Shown piece by piece: positions 38,492 to 47,326 of a stretch of 64,000 bases of DNA (the stretch's first letter is position 1; every line of letters begins with the position of its first letter). Both the position numbers and the translations under genes were made by a program. The notes under the pieces are model-generated. The model made no database searches and was not told the DNA's origin. It saw only the letters and a list, made by a program, of their open reading frames with translations. The stretch spans positions 7,874,001 to 7,938,000 of the forward strand of contig NZ_JAMZDZ010000001.1 of NCBI RefSeq assembly GCF_024172085.1, written 5' to 3'. This DNA comes from Hamadaea flava (GTDB lineage Bacteria > Actinomycetota > Actinomycetes > Mycobacteriales > Micromonosporaceae).

Positions 38492-40036
38492 TCACGGAGT
38501 CCAGGGGGAGGCGACGACCCAGCTCGAGTCGTCGCCCCACAGGCCAGTGGCGTCGAACGTGTTGGAGCCGCCGTAGCTGGCGATGTAGACGCTGTTGTTG
38601 TAGTGGCGGATGTCGCGGTTGGAGAAGTTGTAGGACTGCAGCGAGATGCCCTGTCCGTTCACGCCGGCGGTCGGGCAGAACGTGGCGTCGTTGGCGAACA
38701 ACAGGCTGCCGTCGTTGGCGTGCGTGTACAGCTGGTAGTTCTGGTGCCTCAGGTAGCTGCCCGCGGTGTTGCGGGACTCGAAGGAGACGCAGGCGCTGTT
38801 GGCCAGGCCGGCCCGGACGATCCAGGTCGCGTTTGCCTTGTCGGTCGCCGAGCTGGACGAGGTCACGACCGAGGTCAGCGTCGTGGCGCCGGAGTGCGAG
38901 ATGTACCGCGTGGTGCAGCACGCCGTGGTGGCGCGCAGCGAGACGACCGCGCCGTTGGCGGGGCCGACGCGGGCCGCGGTGGCGTACCCGGCCGCGGTGA
39001 TGTTCGCCTGGACCGAGTTCTCGGTCGCGTCGGAGGGGTAGCCCGAGGTCATGACACCCTCGTAGAACGTGCCTGCCGCGCTGACGCTGTTGTCCCCGCC
39101 GATGCCGAGGATGATCGCGCCTTCCTTCTTCATCGGGTTGTAGCCCGACACGTTCGGGCGTACGCCGTTGTAGAAGGTGGACAATGAACCGGATTGGGCG
39201 TTGCCGCCCCGGATCGACCAGTGGTTCGGCTCGCCCTTGACGATCGCCGTCAGGAACCGGTGGCTGATCGACGGGTCGTTCGAGTTGTATCCGGCGTTCA
39301 CCCCGGAGAACAGGCCGTTTTCCAGGTCGGCCATGATCCAGGGGCCGTTGCCGGTGCCGTAGCCCCAGGCCTTGATGTTGCCGAAGTAGATGGCCTCCAT
39401 GGTGCCGTTGCCGTTGTCGCGGCTGTTCGTCTCCGCGTTGCCGTAGTCGAAGCAGCAGCCGGCGTTGTAGTGCGTACCGTCGAAGATGGCGTACATCCCC
39501 TCAGGCTGGTCGGCCTTGGCGATGCCGTTGGTGGCGTTGTTGCGGTACCCCGTGCCGGGCGACACGAACACCCCGTACGCCTTGTGCCCGCCGACCATGA
39601 TGGGCGCCATCGTCGCTGGGGCGAGGTTGTCGTAGCCGCCCGCCGCCGGGCCGCTGAAGCCTCCGGGCGGGGCCTGGGTGAGGTGGTTGCCCCGGCCGGA
39701 CTGGTCGTAGATCACGGAGATGACGCAGTACGTGCCGGCGCAGAACGAGTCCTGCGGGGCGGAGTTGACGTAGCCGCCGGCGCTGAGCAGTCCGATGTTG
39801 AGGGTGGCGTTGTCCGAAGAGCGGCGTACCTGGTAGAGCGAGCCGTTGTACGCGCCGTAGAGCGCGCGGGTCGTGCTGTGCGCGGCGACGCAGGGCGTGC
39901 CGCCGGTGGCGTAGATGTCGCACGGACCCGTGGTGGCGGCCTGCGAGGTGCCGCCTCCGGTGAGCAGGCTCGCGAGCAGCGCTGCCGCGGCGGTGAGGGC
40001 GAGGACGGCGGGACGTGGACGGCCGAATAGGGTCAT
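38492..40036 (-). CDS. abfB: secreted GH54 alpha-L-arabinofuranosidase with CBM42
   Basis: A 514-residue protein with a signal peptide (residues 1-33). The GH54 catalytic domain (about 35-350) opens GPCDIYATGGTPCVAAHSTT. Landmarks align with the Aspergillus AbfB structure at a constant offset of 18: vicinal cysteines 194-195, nucleophile Glu239 in MADLENGLF and acid/base Asp315 in GIGGDNS. The CBM42 beta-trefoil (about 355-514) has VSLRATTACCTTRYI and SFESRNTAGSYLRH. It releases arabinose from arabinan and arabinoxylan outside the cell. Its promoter carries a LacI-type operator, so sugar-induced expression is expected. GH54 is far commoner in fungi, so transfer or an old shared origin is possible. 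Confidence 0.95.
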   Translation of the reverse strand: MTLFGRPRPAVLALTAAAALLASLLTGGGTSQAATTGPCDIYATGGTPCVAAHSTTRALYGAYNGSLYQVRRSSDNATLNIGLLSAGGYVNSAPQDSFCAGTYCVISVIYDQSGRGNHLTQAPPGGFSGPAAGGYDNLAPATMAPIMVGGHKAYGVFVSPGTGYRNNATNGIAKADQPEGMYAIFDGTHYNAGCCFDYGNAETNSRDNGNGTMEAIYFGNIKAWGYGTGNGPWIMADLENGLFSGVNAGYNSNDPSISHRFLTAIVKGEPNHWSIRGGNAQSGSLSTFYNGVRPNVSGYNPMKKEGAIILGIGGDNSVSAAGTFYEGVMTSGYPSDATENSVQANITAAGYATAARVGPANGAVVSLRATTACCTTRYISHSGATTLTSVVTSSSSATDKANATWIVRAGLANSACVSFESRNTAGSYLRHQNYQLYTHANDGSLLFANDATFCPTAGVNGQGISLQSYNFSNRDIRHYNNSVYIASYGGSNTFDATGLWGDDSSWVVASPWTP

Positions 40037-40135
40037 GGGTGGTGACCTCCTTGCGGGGCGGTGGAGGGCGAACCGTGAGATGGGCTCGGTTCACCCGCGC
40101 AAAGGTGGTCGGTCCTGGGGACGGCGGTCCGGCCA

Positions 40136-40174
40136 TGTGAGCGTTAACATAGCCGACCGAAAATGTTCTGGCAA
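40136..40174 (-). promoter_or_regulatory. abfB promoter with overlapping LacI-family operator
   Basis: On the minus strand: -35 TTGCCA (40169-40174), 17-bp spacer, -10 TATGTT (40146-40151). TGTTAACGCTCACA (40136-40149) is a central-CG LacI-type palindrome overlapping the -10. TGTT-N5-AACA (40164-40176) covers the -35 and may be a second half-matched site. Binding would block polymerase. The LacI gene is not in the window. Confidence 0.65.
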
Positions 40175-40239
40175 CACTTAACTTTTTCGATCGCTGGCCG
40201 GACCGGCCTGCCCGGCGCGCTGCCGCTGGAGAGCCAGGG

Positions 40240-40764
40240 CTACCAGAGCCAGCGCATCTTGGCGGTCAGTTTGCGCCACCAGGGCGCGAGGCTGTACCGC
40301 AGCCCGGCTCCGGTCACCGCGATGGCGATGATCGCGAACGCGTAGATCAGGTGCTCGTCGAGGAAGGGGTTGCTGCTGATCGGCAGGGCGGTGAGCCACA
40401 TCAGGAAGAGCAGGATCGCGCCGGTGACGGCGGCGATGCGCATGCCGATGCCGAGAATGAGGGCCAGGCCGATGCCGCACAGCCCGATCATGAACAGCCA
40501 GTCCGCCCAGGCCTTGCCGGCGATGTCGGTGAAGGCATCGGCGAAGGTCCCCTTGAGGCTGCTCAGGTAGCCCTTGGTCGGCGACCCGCCGTTGATCCAG
40601 CTCTTCTCGCTGGGGGTGGCCTTGCCGAGGCCGAAGAGCTTGTCCAGGAACGCCCAGAAGAAGATGAACCCGATGGCGATCCGGGTGACGGCGAACATCG
40701 CCTCGCCGAAGCCCCCCGAGCCGACCTGGTCCGCCTGTTCGTTCGGCAGTCGATGTTGACTCAT
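40240..40764 (-). CDS. DoxX-family membrane protein
   Basis: A 174-residue protein with four membrane helices (AMFAVTRIAIGFIFFWAFLD; DWLFMIGLCGIGLALILG; VTGAILLFLMWLTAL; YAFAIIAIAVTGAGLRY). The pattern of helix-1 WAFLDKLFGLG and the GxxHLIYA-like last helix fits the DoxX/DoxD group. I choose ATG 40764, since longer frames run into a divergent gene. Members are linked to thiosulfate or thiol oxidation; the substrate here is not known. Confidence 0.8.
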   Translation of the reverse strand: MSQHRLPNEQADQVGSGGFGEAMFAVTRIAIGFIFFWAFLDKLFGLGKATPSEKSWINGGSPTKGYLSSLKGTFADAFTDIAGKAWADWLFMIGLCGIGLALILGIGMRIAAVTGAILLFLMWLTALPISSNPFLDEHLIYAFAIIAIAVTGAGLRYSLAPWWRKLTAKMRWLW

Positions 40765-40915
40765 GAGATCAGCGTATGGCGAATTTTCGGCCTGTTTTCC
40801 GGATATCCGGGATTCGACACGATCAGTCGGGTTCACCACTAGCGTGGGACGAGGACGCCGAGACGGCGTCCGTCGATCAGCTACGCGGGTCCATGAGCTA
40901 TGCGGGGAGTCGGCG

Positions 40916-41206
40916 ATGAAATCCACGAAGAAGGCAGCCCCCGCCACCGGGCGGGGCAGGAAGATGGCGGTCGCCGGGGTCGCCGCCACCGGGCTGGCGG
41001 CCGGAGCGGCGTACCTGGCCTACCGGCGTCGGCGGAACGACGACCACGGCATGCTCGACGAGGAGACGATGCTGGGCATCGCCTCGGCACCGCCCGCCGG
41101 GTCGTCGGGGGCCGGTTCGTCGACACCGGGTGTCGAGGTGAACGCGCCCGAACCGATGACGGAGTCCGTCGCCGAGCTGGCGCACGGCGTGAACGATCCG
41201 CAGTGA
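40916..41206 (+). CDS. small membrane-anchored protein upstream of the Clp paralogue
   Basis: A 96-residue protein: basic N-terminus (KSTKKAAPATGRGRK), one membrane helix (MAVAGVAATGLAAGAAYLAY), RRRR stop-transfer, then an acidic, proline-rich cytoplasmic or external tail. Its stop is one base before the Clp start, so the two are coupled. It may tether or recruit the unfoldase; this is inference from linkage only. Confidence 0.65.
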   Translation: MKSTKKAAPATGRGRKMAVAGVAATGLAAGAAYLAYRRRRNDDHGMLDEETMLGIASAPPAGSSGAGSSTPGVEVNAPEPMTESVAELAHGVNDPQ

Positions 41207-41207
41207 C

Positions 41208-43685
41208 ATGTCGATCGACGGGATGGCCGGGCTGCCCGGCCGGGGCTTCGACGATCTGATCAATCGGTTCTTCGGCGGCGATCCGTTCGCGGCCCGCCCC
41301 GTACAACGGGTGGATCTGTCGCGACTGCTGTCGGACCAGGCACGTGAGCTGGTCGAGCTGGCCGCCACCCAGGCCGGGCACTGGGGTTCGCATGAGATGG
41401 ACGTGACGGACCTGTTGTGGGCGGCGACCCAGCAGGACCCGACGCGACGCCTGCTGAGCACGGCGGGCGCCGATCCCGACCAGCTCGCCGAGCAGATGGC
41501 GCAGGCACACGAGCACGGCCCGTCCGGCGGCCCGGCGTCGCAGCTGACGCCGGCGGCCAAACGGGCGCTGCTGGAGGCGCACACGCAGTCACGGCAGTCC
41601 GGCTCCTCCTACATCGGGCCGGAACACATCCTGCTGGGCATCGCCGCCAATGCGGACACCGTGGCCGGGCAGGCGCTGCGGACGCTGGTCAGCCCGGCCC
41701 CGCCCGGGCAGGCGCCCGGTGCGAAACCGCCGAGCGAGACCCCGACGTTGGACGAGTACGGGCAGGATCTGACCAGCCAGGCCGAGGCCGGCGAACTGGA
41801 TCCCGTCGTCGGGCGCGAAGCGGAGATCCAGGACACCATCGAGATCCTCTCTCGGCGTACCAAGAACAATCCGGTCCTGATCGGCGATCCCGGCGTGGGC
41901 AAGACCGCGATCGTCGAGGGCATCGCACAGCGCATCGTCAACGGCGACGTGCCGGAGACGCTGTCCGGCAAGCGGGTCGTAGTCCTCGACCTCGCTGGCA
42001 TGGTGGCGGGCAGCAAGTACCGGGGCGACTTCGAGGAACGCCTGAAGAAGGTCATCGACGAGGTACGCGCGGCCAGCGGTGACGTGATCCTGTTCCTCGA
42101 CGAGCTGCACACCGTCGTGGGGGCGGGCGCCGGCGGCGAGGGCGCGATGGACGCCGGCAACATGCTCAAGCCGGCCCTGTCCCGAGGTGAACTGCGTGTC
42201 GTGGGCGCGACGACGCTGGAGGAGTACCGGAAGTACATCGAGAAGGACTCGGCGCTGGAACGGCGGTTCCAGCCGGTCCTGGTCCCGGAGCCGTCCGTCG
42301 ACGACACGATCGCGATCCTCAAGGGGCTGCGCGACCGCTACGAGGCCCACCACCAGGTACGCATCCTGGACGCGGCGCTGACGGCGGCGGCCGATCTGTC
42401 CAACCGCTACATCACCAACCGGTTCCTGCCGGACAAGGCGATCGACCTCATCGACCAGGCCGGAGCCCGCGTACGCCTGAGGTCCCGGATGCCGAAGGCG
42501 GACACCCGCGACGCCGAGGAGCAGGTGGCGAAGCTGCAACGGGAGAAGGACGCCGCCGTCCGCAACGAGGAGTACGCCAAGGCGGACCAGCTGAAGGCGG
42601 CCATCGCCGACGCCGAGGATCACCTTGCCCGGCTGAAGGGGCAGACCGGGGAGGTGCCCGAGGTCGGCGTGCCGGATATCGCGGACGTCGTGGCTCGGCG
42701 TACCGGGATCCCGGTGGCCCAGCTGACCGAGGCCGAACGGGACCGGCTGCTCAACCTCGAGGAACATCTGCACCAGCGGGTCGTCGGCCAGGACGAGGCG
42801 GTGACGGCGGTCGCCGAGGCGGTACGCCGGGCCCGGGCCGGACTGGGCGATCCGAAGCGCCCCGACGGCTCCTTCCTATTCCTGGGACCGACCGGGGTCG
42901 GCAAGACCGAGCTGGCGCGTACGCTCGCCGAGGCGCTCTTCGGCGACGAGGACGGCATGGTCCGCTTCGACATGAGTGAGTTCCAGGAGAAGCACACCGT
43001 CAGCCGCCTCGTCGGGGCGCCGCCCGGATACGTCGGCTACGACGACGCCGGGCAGCTGACCGAGGCCGTCCGCCGCCGCCCGTACAGCGTGCTGCTGTTC
43101 GACGAGATCGAGAAGGCCCATCCGGACGTCTTCAACATCCTGTTGCAGCTGCTCGACGACGGGCGGCTGACCGACGGCCAGGGGCGTACCGTCGACTTCA
43201 GCAACACGGTCGTGGTGATGACCAGCAACATCGGCGCGGACCGCATCCTCGCCGCGCAGACGGCCGGCAAGGACGTGGCCATGTTGCGCGACGACCTGAT
43301 GGAGCTACTGGGTCAGCGGTTCCGGCCGGAGTTCCTGAACCGGATCGACGATGTCATCATCTTCACCGGCTTGACCCAGGCCGACCTGCGCCAGATCACC
43401 GAGCTGCTGCTCCAAGGCACGAAACGGCGGCTGAAGGCGCAGAACATCACGCTGGAGGTCACGCCGGAAGCGGTCGACTGGCTGGCCGAGCGCGGTCACC
43501 AGCCCGAGTATGGTGCGCGTCCGCTGCGCCGCGCGCTCCAGCGTGAGCTGGACGGGCCGTTGTCGAAGATGGTCCTGGCGGGTCAGGTGAGCGGGGGCGA
43601 CACCGCCACGGTCCGCGTCGTCGACGGCAAGCTCGACTTCCAGATCACGGCGTCGGAGCGAGCCGAGGAACCCGCCACAGCGTGA
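41208..43685 (+). CDS. ClpC-like AAA+ unfoldase lacking the ClpP-docking tripeptide
   Basis: An 825-residue paralogue of the protein at 18887-21397, with the same [14 protein letters not shown] opening, Clp N-domain, Walker A GDPGVGKT (near 226) and GPTGVGKT (near 560), both Walker B motifs, and a UVR-like short middle region. Between TSNIG and RPEFLNRID there is no LGF/IGF-like tripeptide: the loop is shortened to [13 protein letters not shown]. It therefore looks like a ClpP-independent remodelling chaperone with a ClpC-style body. It is coupled to a small membrane protein gene and overlaps the convergent rhomboid-like gene by 41 bp. Confidence 0.9.
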   Translation: MSIDGMAGLPGRGFDDLINRFFGGDPFAARPVQRVDLSRLLSDQARELVELAATQAGHWGSHEMDVTDLLWAATQQDPTRRLLSTAGADPDQLAEQMAQAHEHGPSGGPASQLTPAAKRALLEAHTQSRQSGSSYIGPEHILLGIAANADTVAGQALRTLVSPAPPGQAPGAKPPSETPTLDEYGQDLTSQAEAGELDPVVGREAEIQDTIEILSRRTKNNPVLIGDPGVGKTAIVEGIAQRIVNGDVPETLSGKRVVVLDLAGMVAGSKYRGDFEERLKKVIDEVRAASGDVILFLDELHTVVGAGAGGEGAMDAGNMLKPALSRGELRVVGATTLEEYRKYIEKDSALERRFQPVLVPEPSVDDTIAILKGLRDRYEAHHQVRILDAALTAAADLSNRYITNRFLPDKAIDLIDQAGARVRLRSRMPKADTRDAEEQVAKLQREKDAAVRNEEYAKADQLKAAIADAEDHLARLKGQTGEVPEVGVPDIADVVARRTGIPVAQLTEAERDRLLNLEEHLHQRVVGQDEAVTAVAEAVRRARAGLGDPKRPDGSFLFLGPTGVGKTELARTLAEALFGDEDGMVRFDMSEFQEKHTVSRLVGAPPGYVGYDDAGQLTEAVRRRPYSVLLFDEIEKAHPDVFNILLQLLDDGRLTDGQGRTVDFSNTVVVMTSNIGADRILAAQTAGKDVAMLRDDLMELLGQRFRPEFLNRIDDVIIFTGLTQADLRQITELLLQGTKRRLKAQNITLEVTPEAVDWLAERGHQPEYGARPLRRALQRELDGPLSKMVLAGQVSGGDTATVRVVDGKLDFQITASERAEEPATA

Positions 43686-44331
43686 CCGCTCCGGCGAGCA
43701 CGCCGAACAGCAGAGATGCCCCGTGATGGTCCTGCCTCACCAGCAGGACCAGACCGGCCAGCGGCACCAGGACGGCCAGAATCCCGGTGCCGCGGCCGGT
43801 CCTCCTCAGGACCACAAAGGCCGCCACCAGCACGAGCATCCCGATCATCGTGACGACCCAGTCGCTGAGCAGCGTGCCAGTCAGAGCTACCGCGTACAGC
43901 GCCGTGAGGTAGCCGGTGTTGGGCGGCAACGTCATCCGGTTCAGCAGGGCCGCCGCGGCCAGCCCGCCCACCAGGCCGCAGACCGCCACGGAGTTCCCGC
44001 CGCCGGGCGGCTCCCACGCATACCCGAGCGCCTGGCCGAGCAGGCCCGCGCCGAAATAGAGCACCGCCCAGCGCCATCGGCCCAGGCCGGCCTCGACGAG
44101 GTAGCCGAAGCCGGCAAGAGTGAGCAGATTGAACACCAGCTGCGTCCAGCCGTCGGCCTGCACGAGCAACGCCGAGAACAGCCGCCACCAGCCGCCCGCC
44201 GAGAACCCGGCCGGATCGCGCCCCAGCGCCCGCATAACGTCGCCGTCGACCGCGGCCCACAAACTGACGGCGGCCGTGCCGGCGAAGACGACGACGGTCA
44301 ACCAAGGGAGCTTCTTCACACCCAAGATCAT
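43645..44331 (-). CDS. rhomboid-like intramembrane protein
   Basis: A 228-residue protein with six or seven membrane helices. The catalytic helix reads GGGNSVAVCGLVGG: the serine is present, but rhomboids normally have G-x-S-G, here G-N-S-V. A later helix has HHGASLLFGVLAG, the expected place of the catalytic histidine. The first helix is followed by a loop with GWWRLFSALLVQADGWTQLVFN, matching the rhomboid L1 and HxxxN region without its histidine. It may be active or a pseudo-protease. The start overlaps the HEAT gene stop (ATGA). Confidence 0.7.
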   Translation of the reverse strand: MILGVKKLPWLTVVVFAGTAAVSLWAAVDGDVMRALGRDPAGFSAGGWWRLFSALLVQADGWTQLVFNLLTLAGFGYLVEAGLGRWRWAVLYFGAGLLGQALGYAWEPPGGGNSVAVCGLVGGLAAAALLNRMTLPPNTGYLTALYAVALTGTLLSDWVVTMIGMLVLVAAFVVLRRTGRGTGILAVLVPLAGLVLLVRQDHHGASLLFGVLAGAVTLWRVPRLAPTP

Positions 44332-44747
44332 GCCTGAGCCGAGATCAGCCTCGCGACCGCGCGCTCGGCGGCCGCGCGTACGCGGGGAACGGGGTCGTCG
44401 CGCAGCTCGGCCACGGCCGGACCGGCCTCCGCCACCAGATGCCTCGCCACGACCTTGGCCGCCATTTCGCGGACGCGCCAAGCCTCGTCGCCGAACGCGC
44501 CGACGACGGCGTTCGTGGCGCTGTCGTCCCAGGACCAGAGCAGCCCTCGCATGGCCCACACCCGGAACCAGTACGTGTCCTCGTGCTCCGCGCCGTCGAA
44601 ATACTTGTCGGCGCCGCGCCCGGCGACCGACCGGAGCAGCCGCAGATCCGTCTCGCCGCGCAGCAGCGCCAGGCAGTCGGCGAGCACCGCCGCCTTGCCC
44701 CGGCGGCGGCACTCCCACTCGATCTGCTCACGCGGCGTCAGGTCCAT
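44328..44747 (-). CDS. HEAT-repeat-like protein
   Basis: A 139-residue, all-helical protein. Its last two-thirds form HEAT/PBS-lyase-type repeats (DEAWRVREMAAKVVARHL and DDPVPRVRAAAERAVARL). It has no signal. It overlaps the rhomboid-like gene and forms an operon with it; likely a protein-binding scaffold. Confidence 0.8.
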   Translation of the reverse strand: MDLTPREQIEWECRRRGKAAVLADCLALLRGETDLRLLRSVAGRGADKYFDGAEHEDTYWFRVWAMRGLLWSWDDSATNAVVGAFGDEAWRVREMAAKVVARHLVAEAGPAVAELRDDPVPRVRAAAERAVARLISAQA

Positions 44748-44781
44748 GCCGCCGAATATGCCAGACGGGTCCGACAGGCGC

Positions 44782-45321
44782 TTATACGCTGGACGCGGCC
44801 GCCGCGGACGACCGGTTGCCCCGGGCCACCAGCCGCAACGCCTGCGCGATCGCGATCGCCTCCAGCGCCGACATCACCGGGGCGAGCACTTCGAAGGCGT
44901 ACGAGTCGGGGCGGAAACTGAACGTGCCCGTGGTCGGCATGATCCGGCCGACGAGGCCGTGCTGGCCGTAGAACTCGAACTTCCGGTCCGACCAGACGCT
45001 GACCTGCCGCACCGTCAACTGGCCGCCGGCCGCCAGAATCAGCTCGGCCCCGTTGAACGGCCGCCAAGCGCCGGGAATCAACTGGACGACCCGGCGGCCG
45101 TCGAGCGTACGCACCGGAAACCGCCGCCGGAACACGCCCTCGGGGCGGCACTCGGCCACGACCGACCCGGCCGGGTCGGTGATCTCGAAACGCTGCGTCC
45201 AGGTGTGCCACACGATCCCGGCGATCGGCCGGCCGTCCGGCAGCAGGACTGGCGTACTGGTGTTGAGGAACTCCTTGTCGGGGAGGTAGAGCGTCCCGCT
45301 GAACGGGGCGAACAACGTCAT
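44782..45321 (-). CDS. hypothetical beta-rich protein (LURP-one/tubby-like appearance)
   Basis: A 179-residue protein of consecutive beta hairpins: RFEITDPAGSVVAECRPEG, RRRFPVRTLDGRRVVQLI, KFEFYGQHGLVG and FSFRPDSYAFEV. This resembles LURP-one/scramblase-like barrels that end in one hydrophobic helix; here MSALEAIAIAQAL is that helix. The resemblance is by pattern only. It starts at ATG 45321 after the sigma-factor gene, on the same strand. Confidence 0.6.
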   Translation of the reverse strand: MTLFAPFSGTLYLPDKEFLNTSTPVLLPDGRPIAGIVWHTWTQRFEITDPAGSVVAECRPEGVFRRRFPVRTLDGRRVVQLIPGAWRPFNGAELILAAGGQLTVRQVSVWSDRKFEFYGQHGLVGRIMPTTGTFSFRPDSYAFEVLAPVMSALEAIAIAQALRLVARGNRSSAAAASSV

Positions 45322-45347
45322 GACCCGACGGTAACCCCGCCCGGCAA

Positions 45348-46610
45348 CTAGTCGGGGAGGGCGGCGAGGCGGCCTTCGAGGAACGAGCGCTCGACGGCGT
45401 TCTCGGTCAGCATGAGCGCCTCGGTGAACGCCAGCCGCGCCTCGACGATCCGGCCGAGGCGTTCGAGGAACTCGGCGCGGGCCACCGCGAGGTAGGAGTA
45501 CCGGGCGAGTTGGGGTTCGGTGCTCAGTTCGTCGAGCGCGTGCAGCCCGGCGAGGGCGCCGTGGGCGAAGCCGACGGCGACGGCGCGGTTGAGGGCGACG
45601 ACGGGGGAGGTCCAGGTCGCCATCAGGAGGTCGTAGAGGCCGACGAGTTCCGCCCAATCGGTCGCCGCCCAGCTCGAGGCTTCACTGTGGACGGCTGCGA
45701 TGGCGGCCATCAGGGCGTACTTGCTCGGTGGCCGCCTGCTCAGCGCCTCGCGTACCAGTTGAGTTCCTTCGGAGATGGCTTGGCGGTCCCAGAGCGAGCG
45801 GTCCTGGTCCCCGAGCAGGACCATGCGGCCTTGACCGTCGGTACGCGCGCCGCTTCGCGCGTCGGTGAGCAGGATGAGCGCGAGCAGCGCGGCGACGCCG
45901 GGCTCGCGCGGCAGGAGTTCGCGCAGCATGCGGGACAGGTCGAGGGAGCGTTGGACCAGATCGGTCCGGATCAGGTCGGTGCCGGACGGTGCGGTGTGGC
46001 CGGTCGTGTAGAGCAAGTGGACGACGGACAGCACGGCCTCGACGCGGGCCGGCAGATCGGCGGAAGACGGTACGCGGTAAGGGATTCGCGCGTTGGCGAT
46101 CTTCTTCTTGGCCCGGGTGATGCGGGCGGCCATCGTCGGCTCGCTGACCAGGAAGGCCCGGGCGACCTCGGCGGTGGTGAGCCCGCAGAGCAGCCGGAGG
46201 GTGAGCGCGATCTGGGCCTCGACGGCGAGGCCGGGGTGGCAGCAGGTGAAGATCAGCCGCAGGCGGTCGTCGGGGATGTCCGGAGTATCCAATGTGCTCT
46301 CCGGCCCAGGCAGCGCCGGATCGTCGAGCAGCAGCGGGAGATGACGGCGTGCGGTCTGGTCGCGGCGCAACAGATCGAGGGCGCGATTACGGGCGGCGGT
46401 CGTCAGCCATGCGCCCGCCCGGTCCGGGATGCCGGTCGTCGGCCAGGCCGACAAGGCATTCGCGTACGCGTCCTGCACGCACTCCTCGGCGAGGTCGAGA
46501 TCACGGGTGACGCGCACCGTCGCGGCGAGCACGAAGGCCCACTCGCGACGGTGCGCGTCGGCGACCGCGGCCGCGACCTCGGCCGGAGCCGGCATCCGGA
46601 GCGCGGTCAC
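45348..46610 (-). CDS. ECF42-type sigma factor with C-terminal TPR-like domain
   Basis: A 420-residue sigma factor: region 2 LDLAEECVQDAYANALSAWP, region 4 GLTTAEVARAFLVSEPTM, then a long C-terminal helical domain (DUF6596; LLYTTGHTAPSG and ASSWAATDWAELVGLYD). Factors of this group are almost always adjacent to a DGPF protein and have no anti-sigma factor; the extension is thought to control them. The DGPF gene is 10 bp upstream on the same strand, as expected. Confidence 0.92.
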   Translation of the reverse strand: MTALRMPAPAEVAAAVADAHRREWAFVLAATVRVTRDLDLAEECVQDAYANALSAWPTTGIPDRAGAWLTTAARNRALDLLRRDQTARRHLPLLLDDPALPGPESTLDTPDIPDDRLRLIFTCCHPGLAVEAQIALTLRLLCGLTTAEVARAFLVSEPTMAARITRAKKKIANARIPYRVPSSADLPARVEAVLSVVHLLYTTGHTAPSGTDLIRTDLVQRSLDLSRMLRELLPREPGVAALLALILLTDARSGARTDGQGRMVLLGDQDRSLWDRQAISEGTQLVREALSRRPPSKYALMAAIAAVHSEASSWAATDWAELVGLYDLLMATWTSPVVALNRAVAVGFAHGALAGLHALDELSTEPQLARYSYLAVARAEFLERLGRIVEARLAFTEALMLTENAVERSFLEGRLAALPD

Positions 46611-46620
46611 GGGGTACGGC

Positions 46621-46956
46621 CTACTCGAATTCCATGACCGGGCGGACCTCGACGCCGCCGTCGGGCATCGGGCAGTCCTTCGCGATGGCGATCGCCTCGT
46701 CGAGGTCGGCCGCCTGGATGAGGTAGTACCCGCCCAGCGCTTCCTTGATCTCGGCGAACGGCCCGTCGGTGATGGTGCCGTCGGCCCGGATGCTGGTGGC
46801 GGTCTTGGTGGACTGCAGCGCCTCGCCGCCGACGATCGCCGAGCCGTGCTTGGCCGAGAACGCGTTGTGGGCGGCCATCATGGCGTCGAGGTCGGCCGGC
46901 GAGGGATTCTCCCACGGCTGCTCGTCGCCGTGGATCAGGATGAGGTACTTGGCCAT
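46621..46956 (-). CDS. YCII-related DGPF-domain protein, partner of ECF42
   Basis: A 111-residue ferredoxin-like protein: MAKYLILIHGDEQPW, STKTATSIRADG, then TDGPFAEIKEALGGYYLI, which is the DGPF motif, and AIAKDCPM. It starts at ATG 46956; a longer frame lacks homology. It is co-transcribed with the ECF42 gene. The biochemical role of DGPF proteins is uncertain. Confidence 0.92.
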   Translation of the reverse strand: MAKYLILIHGDEQPWENPSPADLDAMMAAHNAFSAKHGSAIVGGEALQSTKTATSIRADGTITDGPFAEIKEALGGYYLIQAADLDEAIAIAKDCPMPDGGVEVRPVMEFE

Positions 46957-47070
46957 GGTCGTGGCCCTTCCGCTCAGTGACCTGGGAATCAGGTCGTTCG
47001 TCAACTCCGACGCACGAGAATCGCCGGAATCGACAGTACGCCCGGCGGGTCCGCGGGCTTTTTTCCGGCC

Positions 47071-47124
47071 AGATCATGGATAAGCCTGCGATCTTGGACC
47101 AAGATCGCAGGTATAACCGTGATC
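47071..47124. repeat. GATC-family palindrome
   Basis: Perfect inner arms CCTGCGATCTTGG and complement around a single A (47085-47111), with imperfect outer arms AGATCATGG and CCGTGATCT. The core ATCTTGG-N-CCAAGAT and the AACC(A/G)TGATCT flank are shared with 22669-22709. Confidence 0.75.
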
Positions 47125-47131
47125 TGCTACC

Positions 47132-47191
47132 AACGGAGCGCCCGCGCGGGAGGCGGGCGCCGACGGAGCGCCCGCGCGGGAAGCGGGCGCC
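47132..47191. repeat. two 30-bp direct repeats, each self-complementary
   Basis: The unit is ACGGAGCGCCCGCGCGGGAR then GCGGGCGCCG; copies differ at one or two bases and a third partial unit (GACAGAACG) follows. Each contains GGCGCCCGC/GCGGGCGCC and can fold. It is placed in the likely 5' region of the GGDEF-EAL gene. Confidence 0.7.
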
Positions 47192-47326
47192 GACAGAACG
47201 CCGGCCGAGGAAAGGGGCGAAATGTCGTATTTGCGCCTTCAGCGAGAACCCTCGCTATCGTTGGGCGGACGTTGATATCGTTTCTCATCCGCCGCGCCGT
47301 GAGCCTTCCCGCAGGGGGGTGTGCCC

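Larger units (their letters stand above)
46957..47326. other. 370-bp intergenic region with a palindrome and tandem repeats
   Basis: This gap between the divergent DGPF and GGDEF-EAL genes holds the GATC-family palindrome at 47071-47124 and two 30-bp repeats at 47132-47191. I see no credible gene. GCAGGGGGG just before 47327 is the ribosome-binding site of the GGDEF gene. A TTTTTT run (47059-47064) after a GC-rich inverted repeat (47044-47057) may be a terminator. Confidence 0.7.

Noticed and set aside
47132-47191. Possible CRISPR array
   Set aside because: Only two adjacent copies with no spacers, and no cas genes in the window.
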